Below, piece by piece: positions 20,261 through 27,487 of a stretch of 64,000 nucleotides of DNA. Source of the DNA: a virus; the IMG/VR virus record IMGVR_UViG_3300048919_000048, positions 1 to 64,000 of that record. The stretch is one strand, 5' to 3'. Made by a program: the position numbers and the translations under genes. Below the pieces are notes generated by a model. That model was not told where the DNA came from and searched no databases. It saw only the letters and a list, made by a program, of their open reading frames with translations. The stretch's first letter is position 1; the number at the start of each line of letters is the position of its first letter.

Positions 20261-21109
20261 TCACAAGGCTACAGAGATGAAGTTGCGTATGTCTGCCCCT
20301 GTTTTTGGTTTGTTGCTGACGTAGTTATTCTCTTGGTAGTCACGCAGGTATCGCAGAACTGTCCAGTCAGCGCCGGGATGTACCACATCAAACAGGGCTA
20401 TCTCTTCCTCTAATGGCTCCGCCCAGTTCTCGAAGTGGGACATGAAGTCAGCCACAGGCATTACGAAAGCACCGCTCTTTTGCCGGGATGGATCTTTACT
20501 ACTGAGTACAATTTTGTTGTCACTAGTAAACACCATGTGGCCCGGCTTCCATTCAGAATCAAAACGGAGTATACCATTCGAACAAGCCTTTATGCTGAGA
20601 CGCCCCATTGCATCATCACGAAGGTATCCGTGGTACATGTCGTCGGTATGGTAGCTGATCGGCATGAACTTCAAGGCATGGTAATTGTGGATAAACGTAC
20701 CAACCTGATACCCGAACCATGCGTGTGCAACGTCCTTCATTGTCTTCGAGGATGGGAGGTTCTCCTCCAGGTTGCCTTGGAGTTTTTCCACAAAAGCAAT
20801 CATCTCATCCCGAGTCATGTTGTCCGGGTCCCATTCTTGGTTAAGCGAGGCACAGGCATCTCGGATACCCCGGTGGAGGAGGTCGATCTTGTCGTATGAC
20901 TTTTCCACATACTGCTCGATCTCGTCATCGAAATCAAAATCGCTGGCAATACCTTTGACGTCATCAACAACATCATCTAAGTCGGCGCATCGTTGGACCC
21001 CAGACAGACGTTTCTGTAGATCCTTGAAGTCTGGTATGGCAGGCATTGGTTTGGCCCCACGGGAATAGTCCATCACACCGTGAAGGAAAATCGCATCAAA
21101 TGAAGACAT
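20261..21109 (-). CDS. hypothetical acidic protein
   Basis: A 282-residue soluble protein. The N-terminal region is acidic and helical (DDVVDDVKGIASDFDFDDEI). The central part contains HAWFGYQVGTFIHNYHALKF. No domain recognised. Last gene of a seven-gene minus-strand operon. Confidence 0.75.
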   Translation of the reverse strand: MSSFDAIFLHGVMDYSRGAKPMPAIPDFKDLQKRLSGVQRCADLDDVVDDVKGIASDFDFDDEIEQYVEKSYDKIDLLHRGIRDACASLNQEWDPDNMTRDEMIAFVEKLQGNLEENLPSSKTMKDVAHAWFGYQVGTFIHNYHALKFMPISYHTDDMYHGYLRDDAMGRLSIKACSNGILRFDSEWKPGHMVFTSDNKIVLSSKDPSRQKSGAFVMPVADFMSHFENWAEPLEEEIALFDVVHPGADWTVLRYLRDYQENNYVSNKPKTGADIRNFISVAL

Positions 21110-21167
21110 GCTCTATTTGCTCCTGTAACGCATCAGGAGAGGCGCTAGCCTCTCCCGGTATGATTTA

Positions 21168-21437
21168 TCAAAGTCCCTTTACCATGCCCATATGCCAGCC
21201 CTCAGGCCGCTCATTTTTGAGCTTGGTGTGGTCATCCACGTAAGCCTGTTGACTTGCAATCAGACTTCCGCAATTAACAGCCGCCGTCATGGTATCGAGG
21301 ATAGCATGTGGGCAGACACCATCTTTGATGGCCTGCGCCGTGATCTCTTCTGCCACCTGGCGCAAGCGATCCCATGCTGATTGCTGGTACTTAGAGAACT
21401 CAGGGGTCATCTTCCCGTATTTATCGTAGCAGATCAT
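21168..21437 (-). CDS. small helical protein
   Basis: An 89-residue protein. It has EITAQAIKDGVCPHAILDTM and a C-terminus KNERPEGWHMGMVKGL. Overlaps its upstream neighbour by 4 nt. Function unknown. Confidence 0.75.
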   Translation of the reverse strand: MICYDKYGKMTPEFSKYQQSAWDRLRQVAEEITAQAIKDGVCPHAILDTMTAAVNCGSLIASQQAYVDDHTKLKNERPEGWHMGMVKGL

Positions 21438-21661
21438 AAAATCCCCTCATGCAATTTGATGCCCATCACTTGGGCCTCAAGACCTTTGGATCGGAAATGG
21501 ATGACCGCCTTGCGGAAACCATCCTCGTTGTCAACCTGGTTGATATCCACCTGGTCAAGAACCACCTCACCAGTGTGTCCGAACAACTTATGCCACCAAC
21601 GGACCCGGCGGATAGCCATGCTATTGTACATGATGTTGGACAGGAATACGTATGTCTTCAT
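21434..21661 (-). CDS. small protein, unknown function
   Basis: A 75-residue protein starting MKTYVFLSNIMYNSMAIRRV, with the ATG overlapping the upstream stop (ATGA). RRVRWWHKLFGHTGE is basic and aromatic. Function unknown. Confidence 0.7.
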   Translation of the reverse strand: MKTYVFLSNIMYNSMAIRRVRWWHKLFGHTGEVVLDQVDINQVDNEDGFRKAVIHFRSKGLEAQVMGIKLHEGIL

Positions 21662-21933
21662 GATACGAAGTCCAGTGTTGTGTCGAGTTCTTCCATGCGG
21701 TTCAGCAGCCACACGCAGGCTTTGTTAAACTCAACTTCTTCCGTTACATCGGCTGACAGCCAATACTGGCAGAACTCTGCATCATCAACGTTAAGAGCCA
21801 CCACTTGAGCGAAGTCTTGTTCAGCAAACTCTTCGATGATCTTGTTTTCAATCTCGTCGTACTGATCTTCATTGTGAGGAATGAAGAACATAACCCCGGT
21901 GGTGATAGTGCGGGTGATTTTCAGGTCAGCCAT
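21658..21933 (-). CDS. small acidic protein
   Basis: A 91-residue protein (MADLKITRTITTGVMFFIPH). An acidic helical C-terminal half includes EEFAEQDFAQVVALNVDDAE. No family recognised. Same operon. Confidence 0.7.
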   Translation of the reverse strand: MADLKITRTITTGVMFFIPHNEDQYDEIENKIIEEFAEQDFAQVVALNVDDAEFCQYWLSADVTEEVEFNKACVWLLNRMEELDTTLDFVS

Positions 21934-21934
21934 T

Positions 21935-22162
21935 TTATTTCTCCACGTAATAGGTAAGGAATGTTTCAACGGCTACTGCCGCATTGGGTTGGTAGAAGAA
22001 GTCATGCTCCCCACCATGAAACAGCGCCGCAACGTCAGGGTAATCCTCGTTGACGTAGTTCCAGAGGTTCTGTCCCACACGTAACTGAGGGTGCGCCCGG
22101 GTCAACTCATATGCACGGTTGATGAGTTTACCAGCTTCTTTGTGACTGATCAACTTAGTCAT
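21935..22162 (-). CDS. small helical protein
   Basis: A 75-residue protein (MTKLISHKEAGKLINRAYEL). The last third has HGGEHDFFYQPNAAVAVETF. It overlaps the upstream gene by 8 nt. Function unknown. Confidence 0.7.
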   Translation of the reverse strand: MTKLISHKEAGKLINRAYELTRAHPQLRVGQNLWNYVNEDYPDVAALFHGGEHDFFYQPNAAVAVETFLTYYVEK

Positions 22163-22496
22163 CGGTAGCCTCCGCAGTGATTCGGTTAACCCAAGACTGA
22201 AGGCCCAAGTTAACCCAGTTGGAGAACTCTTCACCCTCTTGGATGCGCTCCAAGGCTTCAACGGCACCCAGAGCTTTGATAGTCTTGATGAACTTCAGCA
22301 TCTGGTCTTGGTTATCCAAGTTTAGGTTACGCACCAGTTCGGTGAAGTGGTAGTTGTTATCATCCATTTCACAGACGAATGCCTCAATCTCCCAGCTTTC
22401 AGCCGACCCGGCCCGCATTTCTTGATACTGGCGAATGTCTTTCTGACACTGTACCGCCGATGATTCAAGGATACGGATATTGTCAAAGATGCTCAT
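22155..22496 (-). CDS. helical acidic protein
   Basis: A 113-residue protein, mostly helical and acidic (DNIRILESSAVQCQKDIRQY, LGAVEALERIQEGEEF). Overlaps both neighbours. Function unknown. Confidence 0.7.
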   Translation of the reverse strand: MSIFDNIRILESSAVQCQKDIRQYQEMRAGSAESWEIEAFVCEMDDNNYHFTELVRNLNLDNQDQMLKFIKTIKALGAVEALERIQEGEEFSNWVNLGLQSWVNRITAEATDD

Positions 22497-22726
22497 TTGC
22501 TTTCCTCCATTTCAAACAGAGCGTTGTCGTACTCACCGCCGATTTTGTCTTCGTAGAAGCCGATGTTGGCATTAATGATTGCCAGAGCCTCGTTCACTGC
22601 CACACCCTTCACACCAGCGGCGCGGAGTTCCAGTTCGAAAGCCTGCTGCAAGCGGCGAACTGCTTCGATGTGACCTTTCTGCACTGCTACACGTGCCAGG
22701 TCGTTTGCTTTTTTCTTCATGCTCAT
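22493..22726 (-). CDS. small helical protein, first of operon
   Basis: A 77-residue protein with a basic start (MSMKKKANDLARVAVQKGHI) and an acidic end. It looks like a helical hairpin. About 39 nt lie between the -10 box (22765-22770) and the ATG (22726). Function unknown. Confidence 0.7.
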   Translation of the reverse strand: MSMKKKANDLARVAVQKGHIEAVRRLQQAFELELRAAGVKGVAVNEALAIINANIGFYEDKIGGEYDNALFEMEESK

Positions 22727-22764
22727 TTTGTTGTTCCTTTTGTCTGTTTCGTTTCGATGAGGTA

Positions 22765-22801
22765 AGAATAGCAAAAGGGGCTGACCGAAGTCAACCCCTT
22801 T
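22765..22801 (-). promoter_or_regulatory. terminator-promoter fusion (class C)
   Basis: Minus-strand TTGACT (22794-22789), 18-nt spacer and TATTCT (22770-22765). The -35 lies in the stem of GGGGTTGAC-TTCG-GTCAGCCCC followed by TTTT, which also ends the gene at 22804. Close relative of the device at 9137-9166. Confidence 0.8.
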
Positions 22802-22803
22802 GA

Positions 22804-23013
22804 TTAAATAATTTCAAATTTTACTGTGAACCCCAAGAGGTCCATATTGTTACCTACAGTCCGCTCTGCAAACCATTCTTCCCCTTCCTCATCCACCACA
22901 ATCATGGCTGTTGGGTCTGTGGCCTGGTGATCCTGACTGCAATCGTACTCTTTGCCTACGGAGAAATGGCACACCATCTCTCTTTCAGCGAACGTGCAAC
23001 GAGCTTTCATCAT
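22804..23013 (-). CDS. small acidic protein
   Basis: A 69-residue protein (MMKARCTFAEREMVCHFSVG), beta-rich with an acidic turn (MIVVDEEGEEWFAERTVG). It may be a small beta barrel. Last gene of the next unit. Function unknown. Confidence 0.7.
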   Translation of the reverse strand: MMKARCTFAEREMVCHFSVGKEYDCSQDHQATDPTAMIVVDEEGEEWFAERTVGNNMDLLGFTVKFEII

Positions 23014-23542
23014 TACCTCCGGGTTTTATAACCTCACGGACAAGGTTAAGGATACGCTCAAGATATGCGTATTTGTGAGACGGCATCTGGGGCCAGTCAA
23101 AGTGCCACGGCTCACAGATACCCTCGATAATTTCCAACTCCTCCGGGATATGTCCGTAGCACAGGCTGTTACGGTCTGGAGAGTAGTTATCAATGTAGTA
23201 CCAAGCATTCTTCGCTTGGAACTTGGTGATGTTCCCCGCCCGGCGATCTTTCAGGATCAGAGACTTCAGATAGTCTGAATCGCCGTCGATGTCCGGCTCC
23301 ATGGCGCGGTAGTCAGACATCTTGTCGATCAGATAGTCATTGCTGACACGTTGGAAGAATTCCTCGACTGTGCCGCCCATGCTGCCCCAGAACCCGGTCC
23401 AGACTTCACCATAACAACTGATAGTGATTTTTCCTGCACCCTCGTCAAAGTTCTCCACAATCACCTCTACCGGGTCTAATCGGTGGGACTCATGCAGGTC
23501 TTCGATTCGGATCTTTTCTACTGTGGTGCGTTTAATCTGCAC
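22985..23542 (-). CDS. hypothetical protein
   Basis: A 185-residue protein. GTG 23542 is selected because GGAGG lies 6 nt upstream; the frame is open further. Contains VEKIRIEDLHESHRLDPVEV and later Trp/Tyr-rich segments. No family recognised. Confidence 0.7.
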   Translation of the reverse strand: MQIKRTTVEKIRIEDLHESHRLDPVEVIVENFDEGAGKITISCYGEVWTGFWGSMGGTVEEFFQRVSNDYLIDKMSDYRAMEPDIDGDSDYLKSLILKDRRAGNITKFQAKNAWYYIDNYSPDRNSLCYGHIPEELEIIEGICEPWHFDWPQMPSHKYAYLERILNLVREVIKPGGNDESSLHVR

Positions 23543-23729
23543 TTCGTACCTCCAGTTCACGCGCCACCTGACCACCCTCTGAGGTGAGAACCCAGCCAAA
23601 AGGCGGCAGATAACGGATAAGCCCCAGTGCTGACAGGTTATCCTGTACCTTGCCCTTTAGGTCTCGGGTGTGTTCACCACGGAGTGCTGCCAGAAGGAAC
23701 TTTTGTTGTGGTTTAGTCAGTTTAGCCAT
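23532..23729 (-). CDS. small winged-helix-like protein
   Basis: A 65-residue protein: KPQQKFLLAALRGEHTRDLK followed by ALGLIRYLPPFGWVLTSEGG. This has the layout of a winged helix (helices, then a short beta wing). DNA binding is a hypothesis. Confidence 0.65.
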   Translation of the reverse strand: MAKLTKPQQKFLLAALRGEHTRDLKGKVQDNLSALGLIRYLPPFGWVLTSEGGQVARELEVRSAD

Positions 23730-23760
23730 TATTTACCTCTTTATCAATAGGAATTTGCCG

Positions 23761-23964
23761 TTAGTTCTCGACGATGGTTATCTTCCCGACCATCAAATTG
23801 CACTGAGTGCCCGGCGACAACATCTTGTGGGCGCGGGTTTTAGCCGCCTCCGATGCCTGCTTGAGGATTTGATTGACGGTACACTCTTCGCCCCAAGCCC
23901 CAAGATCATGGAGCTTCAGGGTTATGGTTACTTCAGCAGATGCTGTAATGGTTTTACTCGCCAT
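23761..23964 (-). CDS. small protein, unknown function
   Basis: A 67-residue protein, beta-like N-terminus (TITASAEVTITLKLHDLG), helical middle and hydrophobic end (QCNLMVGKITIVEN). Function unknown. Confidence 0.7.
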   Translation of the reverse strand: MASKTITASAEVTITLKLHDLGAWGEECTVNQILKQASEAAKTRAHKMLSPGTQCNLMVGKITIVEN

Positions 23965-23965
23965 A

Positions 23966-24208
23966 TTACCGCCCTAATAGGTATACCTTCCCGGCCTTCG
24001 AGATGGTATATTGTGGATAAGTTTTACCTTCTTCGGTAGTGTACGTACCTTTATCGGCAAGGCCCTTTTTAACCAAGGTCTCAATGATCTTGATGGTCCC
24101 TTGGCGGGTGTTCCACACCCACCCGCACCCCCAAGGGAAGGCGATATAACCATACCGACCATCCCCAAGGCACTTCAGGACGCCGATTTGGTTTTTCCCA
24201 AGTACCAT
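23966..24208 (-). CDS. winged-helix-like small protein
   Basis: An 80-residue protein. QIGVLKCLGDGRYGYIAFPW, then IKIIETLVKKGLADKGTY and YTISKAGKVYLLGR, follows the helix / recognition helix / beta-wing order. Likely a relative in fold of 23532-23729. Regulatory role is inference. Confidence 0.7.
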   Translation of the reverse strand: MVLGKNQIGVLKCLGDGRYGYIAFPWGCGWVWNTRQGTIKIIETLVKKGLADKGTYTTEEGKTYPQYTISKAGKVYLLGR

Positions 24209-24421
24209 TTACTTCTCCTTGCAGAAGGTATAGGCAAAGTATGCCTTGTTTCGATTATCCTTGACGCCGAAGTAAGCGTCGTGGTCATATCCAAAGAGCC
24301 ACCCGGTAATCACGAGGGTTCGCTCCCAGAACTGCCATTTATACCTCAGGTAAGTTTTCTTCACGGGCCTTTTCCTTCCGTTTGTTGTGGAGATGTTCCA
24401 CAATTCGTACAAGTGGTCCAC
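24209..24421 (-). CDS. small aromatic protein, start uncertain
   Basis: The frame is open from GTG 24421 (70 residues), which would overlap the upstream gene by 83 nt. A GTG at 24313 with GGGAG upstream gives 34 residues (ITGWLFGYDHDAYFGVKDNR...). Trp/Tyr-rich. Function unknown. Confidence 0.5.
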   Translation of the reverse strand: MDHLYELWNISTTNGRKRPVKKTYLRYKWQFWERTLVITGWLFGYDHDAYFGVKDNRNKAYFAYTFCKEK

Positions 24422-24689
24422 GCCAGCGCTTACGGATCTTACGCTGAAGACTCCAGCTTATGTAATCGGGACGCTGCTTGAATTTCTTCCACCACTTATC
24501 GAGGAAGAAGCAGAATTCCACCAGTGCAATACACGGCGCGAACAGATAGCTCGCCGGGGTCATCGCCAGGAGAACCATGAAGCGATCATCGCTGTTCACT
24601 TTACCGTTGATAGACATCAGCACGATAATACGCCAGAGGCTGTATGCAGAGAACAGTACCCACAGGGTCACCAAAATGATCATTCCCAT
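24339..24689 (-). CDS. two-span membrane protein
   Basis: A 116-residue protein with spans at ~3-26 (IILVTLWVLFSAYSLWRIIV) and ~38-65, followed by a highly basic cytoplasmic tail (RKIRKRWRG). An inner-membrane location is likely. Function unknown. Confidence 0.75.
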   Translation of the reverse strand: MGMIILVTLWVLFSAYSLWRIIVLMSINGKVNSDDRFMVLLAMTPASYLFAPCIALVEFCFFLDKWWKKFKQRPDYISWSLQRKIRKRWRGPLVRIVEHLHNKRKEKAREENLPEV

Positions 24690-24812
24690 TTAGGCCCCCG
24701 GTTGCACGTTAGAAGGCCACCAAAAATATTGCTGGGCGTATGCACGTTTACCGTCGCCGCCCTCGTTGTCATTGGCTGGTGCTGCCAATGCCCACCATTT
24801 CACGTTAACCAC
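24690..24812 (-). CDS. 40-residue protein
   Basis: GTG 24812 follows GGAGG, and the TAA abuts the next ATG. The product starts MVNVKWWALAAPANDNEGGD and ends in a Trp/Pro-rich tail. Tight packing in the operon supports it. Confidence 0.55.
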   Translation of the reverse strand: MVNVKWWALAAPANDNEGGDGKRAYAQQYFWWPSNVQPGA

Positions 24813-24927
24813 TGAAACCTCCACACATTGAAATTAACAGGAGGATGACCTTCATGATCACCCCTAAGAAAACAAGCAGCCCTCCACTAAGGATCAGCCA
24901 CTCTGTTATTTTATCCCCAGGTTCCAT
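24805..24927 (-). CDS. 40-residue membrane peptide
   Basis: MEPGDKITEWLILSGGLLVF leads into a long hydrophobic span with one Lys. It overlaps both neighbours out of frame. A single-pass inner-membrane peptide is likely. Confidence 0.55.
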   Translation of the reverse strand: MEPGDKITEWLILSGGLLVFLGVIMKVILLLISMCGGFSG

Positions 24928-25003
24928 ATGGATTCCTTCGATACTTTGCATAGAAGAAATCCACAACGATCACCAGTAAGATACCACAGATGATCAGTTT
25001 CAC
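24911..25003 (-). CDS. 30-residue membrane peptide
   Basis: GTG 25003 overlaps the upstream stop (GTGA). MKLIICGILLVIVVDFFYAK is a single hydrophobic span followed by a basic end. One of several tiny membrane peptides in this operon. Confidence 0.55.
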   Translation of the reverse strand: MKLIICGILLVIVVDFFYAKYRRNPYGTWG

Positions 25004-25242
25004 TTTACATCCTCATCTGAGTATCCAAACACACCCAGACCAGAGACATTGATGAGGTAGGTGTTCCAACCAATGCGCTCATCATAACCCTGTGGGATCA
25101 GGAAGATCGAACCAGGTCCGATATTAACCGGGTAGTTCATTACCGAGTTAATGTGATCTGCCAGTGCCTCTTTGGTGGCAGGGATCTGCTTAACCGTCTT
25201 CAGACTTTCCACCAATGAACCACGGTGTTGACGTACTCTCAT
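25000..25242 (-). CDS. small protein, unknown function
   Basis: An 80-residue protein starting MRVRQHRGSLVESLKTVKQI. It ends ISGLGVFGYSDEDVK-like (VSGLGVFGYSDEDVK), echoing KVFGYDEQDA at 13757-13909. First gene of the unit after the promoter at 25296. Confidence 0.7.
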   Translation of the reverse strand: MRVRQHRGSLVESLKTVKQIPATKEALADHINSVMNYPVNIGPGSIFLIPQGYDERIGWNTYLINVSGLGVFGYSDEDVK

Positions 25243-25295
25243 ATTATTTCTCCTCATGTTTGATGTTGTGTTGGGAGTCATCTCCCTTGAAAACA

Positions 25296-25324
25296 AGCAT
25301 ACATAACTGAAATGTTGGTGTCAA
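25296..25324 (-). promoter_or_regulatory. sigma70 promoter
   Basis: Minus-strand TTGACA (25324-25319), 17-nt spacer and TATGCT (25301-25296). Confidence 0.75.
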
Positions 25325-25395
25325 TACAATTTCGAAGAAATTTAATAAAACTGACTCCGAACGAATGTGAGTGGGGAAGTTTTATTATAAGATAA

Positions 25396-25463
25396 GATCT
25401 AACACCCAAGGCCCGGATGGGTGAGCGTAGCGAAGGTGTTAGATCATATACTCTTGTGTGCCT
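25396..25463. repeat. 11-bp inverted repeat and adjacent hairpin
   Basis: GATCTAACACC (25396-25406) pairs perfectly with GGTGTTAGATC (25435-25445) around a 28-nt GC-rich loop. A GTGTG...CACAC hairpin follows at about 25454-25474. They lie between two units and could form a terminator or small structured RNA. Confidence 0.55.
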
Positions 25464-25464
25464 T

Positions 25465-25854
25465 TTAGGACACACCCTCTGTTGTCATTTCTGTCCACTT
25501 TTTCAGTGTGGGACGAATCACTTCGTGGAACATTTCCTCCGAGTGACCCGCCGCCCACTTCGCCACCAGGAAGGAGCACAATCGGATGAAATCGTGGTCT
25601 TCCTTCACAGGTGCCATGGACAACATGTCCACAAAATCAAGTTCTTCATCCTCTACACGATCCGGGTAAAGGAATGTCTCGAAGGTCGCAAGCTTGGTCT
25701 CTGCCCCTTCCGAGTTTGACCTGACCACCTCCATCCCCTTGCTGTTGAAAGTGGAGATCCAAGTATACTCCACCCGGCCTTGCTTATCCAACCTGTACAC
25801 GCAGAGGGTCGCCCCCCGGCGACCGAACTCCAATTCATAACCGTATTGAGACAT
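25465..25854 (-). CDS. hypothetical protein
   Basis: A 129-residue protein: beta-rich start (YGYELEFGRRGATLCVYRLD), acidic helical end. Last gene after the VWA gene, 8 nt apart, so probably co-transcribed with it. Function unknown. Confidence 0.75.
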   Translation of the reverse strand: MSQYGYELEFGRRGATLCVYRLDKQGRVEYTWISTFNSKGMEVVRSNSEGAETKLATFETFLYPDRVEDEELDFVDMLSMAPVKEDHDFIRLCSFLVAKWAAGHSEEMFHEVIRPTLKKWTEMTTEGVS

Positions 25855-25862
25855 ACTGCTCC

Positions 25863-27416
25863 TTAGTTAATATACTTGTCGAAGTCAATGGCATTCCCGA
25901 AAGGTGGCTCCCAATCCTGACCATGACGACCAAGGATGACCCACAAAGTTTTAGGCCCGTACTTCTTGGCCCAATCCTTCGTTTTGGACACATCGGAGAA
26001 ATACCCATCGGTATAAATAACCACTTGATCCGTCTCATGCTTACGGGAATCAAGCTCCTCGAAAACACACTTCACGTCTGTGCCGAACGTCGTTTTGATC
26101 TTATAGTCAGAGATCTCTTTGACGTTCTTCTTCGTATATGACTTGACTTCCCCGACTTCTGTGGACCAGCAGGCCAGGGTCACCTCAAAATCGTCATACT
26201 GGTTACAAAGTCCCTTGATCTCACGGATCGTGGGCTTCAGTAGGCTGTCATTAAAAGATCCGGACACGTCAAAGAAAATGTCCGCCCTGATTGTCTTCGC
26301 CTTGCTGTGCGATGGCAGGCCGATCGTCTGCCGGGTACTGAGATACCCTGCCTTCCGCAAAGATCGCGTCAGGGAGTAGCTACGGCGGCTTAAACGACGA
26401 TATGTCACGTTGTCTTTGAACAAGCGCTCAATGGTCCGGCGCAACAGGCGAAGATAGTTGATCTTCGGTTTACCTGACTCCTCTATAAACTTACGGGCAT
26501 CCGGCGGCGCTCCCGACCCCGCTGCCTGCACAGCATTCTCGATGGCACGACGCATAACCGTGTCATTGTAATTCTTCTGGTCTTGGGTCAAAGGCTTGAT
26601 TGCCCCGGGATCTGTACCCATTGCTTTGGACAGACCATCCTCACCTTCCGGGCGGTCAAATGTACCATCTGGATTTGGGTGCTGATCGGTGCCGATCTGG
26701 CCCTGTGCGGAGCCTTTCTGGTCACTCTTGTCCCCACCTGTGCCACTTCCACCGCTACCACCCATCGGCGGAGGTGGAGGGGTGTTCTTAATCAGCAAAT
26801 CATAGATCTGCTCTGCGTACATGTCCACATACTGGAAGTCGCAGTAACCCCATTTCATGAAACCAAACTCTTTGTTTGGATCAAACACAGTTTTATCACC
26901 AAGCGGGAACCAGGCGGTGCCCATGGCATCGGCCTTGGTGTGGCTGAGTACCGCATTCGTATTGATACGGTGATCCGCTGCGATGTTGAACACATCAAAG
27001 TTGAAGCCTTTCCCACGGTACATGTGGTCAGACACGACGTGATCACACTCGTGCTCCAGTACCAATGCCACTTCACGGGCAGTCTTTTTGCGGTAGAAGA
27101 CATCCACCATTAGCTTCATGTCGTCAGCCTTGGCCTTATCGAGACCCATCTTGTCGATGCGCCCCTTGACAATAGCTTTTCGCTTATCACACATCCCGGC
27201 AATAAACTCCGGGGAGTAATACAGGTTTCGGCCATCAGTAGCCATGGTGTTGATGGTTTCTGTTGCACGGGTCAGTGGCATGGATGCCAGCATTACGCCG
27301 TAAAACGGCTTGTACCGCATCAGTTGCAGGCTTGCCGCCTCAAGGATCTTCTCAGCTTCATCTGTGGCAGCATTGGCAAGCTCAAGCTCTTCTGCACTCA
27401 TAATATCGTCGAACAT
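25863..27416 (-). CDS. VWA-like protein with an N-terminal metallopeptidase-like domain (DUF2201 type)
   Basis: 517 residues; ATG 27416 follows GGAGG. The N-terminal half contains VLEHECDHVVSDHMYRGKGF, an HExxx-type zinc motif of the putative metallopeptidase domain in DUF2201 proteins. A Pro/Gly-rich linker (PPPPPMGGSGGSGTGG) follows. The C-terminal third has FFDVSGSFND, a MIDAS-like VWA motif, then IYTDGYFSDV. The gene lies directly downstream of a MoxR-type ATPase, as in known MoxR/VWA pairs that remodel or assemble protein complexes. The target in this phage is unknown. Confidence 0.85.
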   Translation of the reverse strand: MFDDIMSAEELELANAATDEAEKILEAASLQLMRYKPFYGVMLASMPLTRATETINTMATDGRNLYYSPEFIAGMCDKRKAIVKGRIDKMGLDKAKADDMKLMVDVFYRKKTAREVALVLEHECDHVVSDHMYRGKGFNFDVFNIAADHRINTNAVLSHTKADAMGTAWFPLGDKTVFDPNKEFGFMKWGYCDFQYVDMYAEQIYDLLIKNTPPPPPMGGSGGSGTGGDKSDQKGSAQGQIGTDQHPNPDGTFDRPEGEDGLSKAMGTDPGAIKPLTQDQKNYNDTVMRRAIENAVQAAGSGAPPDARKFIEESGKPKINYLRLLRRTIERLFKDNVTYRRLSRRSYSLTRSLRKAGYLSTRQTIGLPSHSKAKTIRADIFFDVSGSFNDSLLKPTIREIKGLCNQYDDFEVTLACWSTEVGEVKSYTKKNVKEISDYKIKTTFGTDVKCVFEELDSRKHETDQVVIYTDGYFSDVSKTKDWAKKYGPKTLWVILGRHGQDWEPPFGNAIDFDKYIN

Positions 27417-27431
27417 ATTTCCTCCAAAAGA

Positions 27432-27463
27432 AAAAGGGGCCATCCCGAAAGATGACCCCATTT
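27432..27463 (-). terminator. terminator overlapping a promoter start
   Basis: Minus-strand GGGGTCATC-TTTCG-GGATGGCCCC followed by TTTTTC. It ends the MoxR transcript, and the same hairpin would form the 5' end of the transcript from the promoter at 27460-27487. Confidence 0.8.
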
Positions 27464-27487
27464 TATCAGTTCAGGATTGACTGTCAA
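27460..27487 (-). promoter_or_regulatory. sigma70 promoter sharing the MoxR stop codon
   Basis: Minus-strand TTGACA (27487-27482), 16-nt spacer and TAAAAT (27465-27460). The MoxR-gene TGA (27486-27484) lies inside the -35. Confidence 0.75.
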
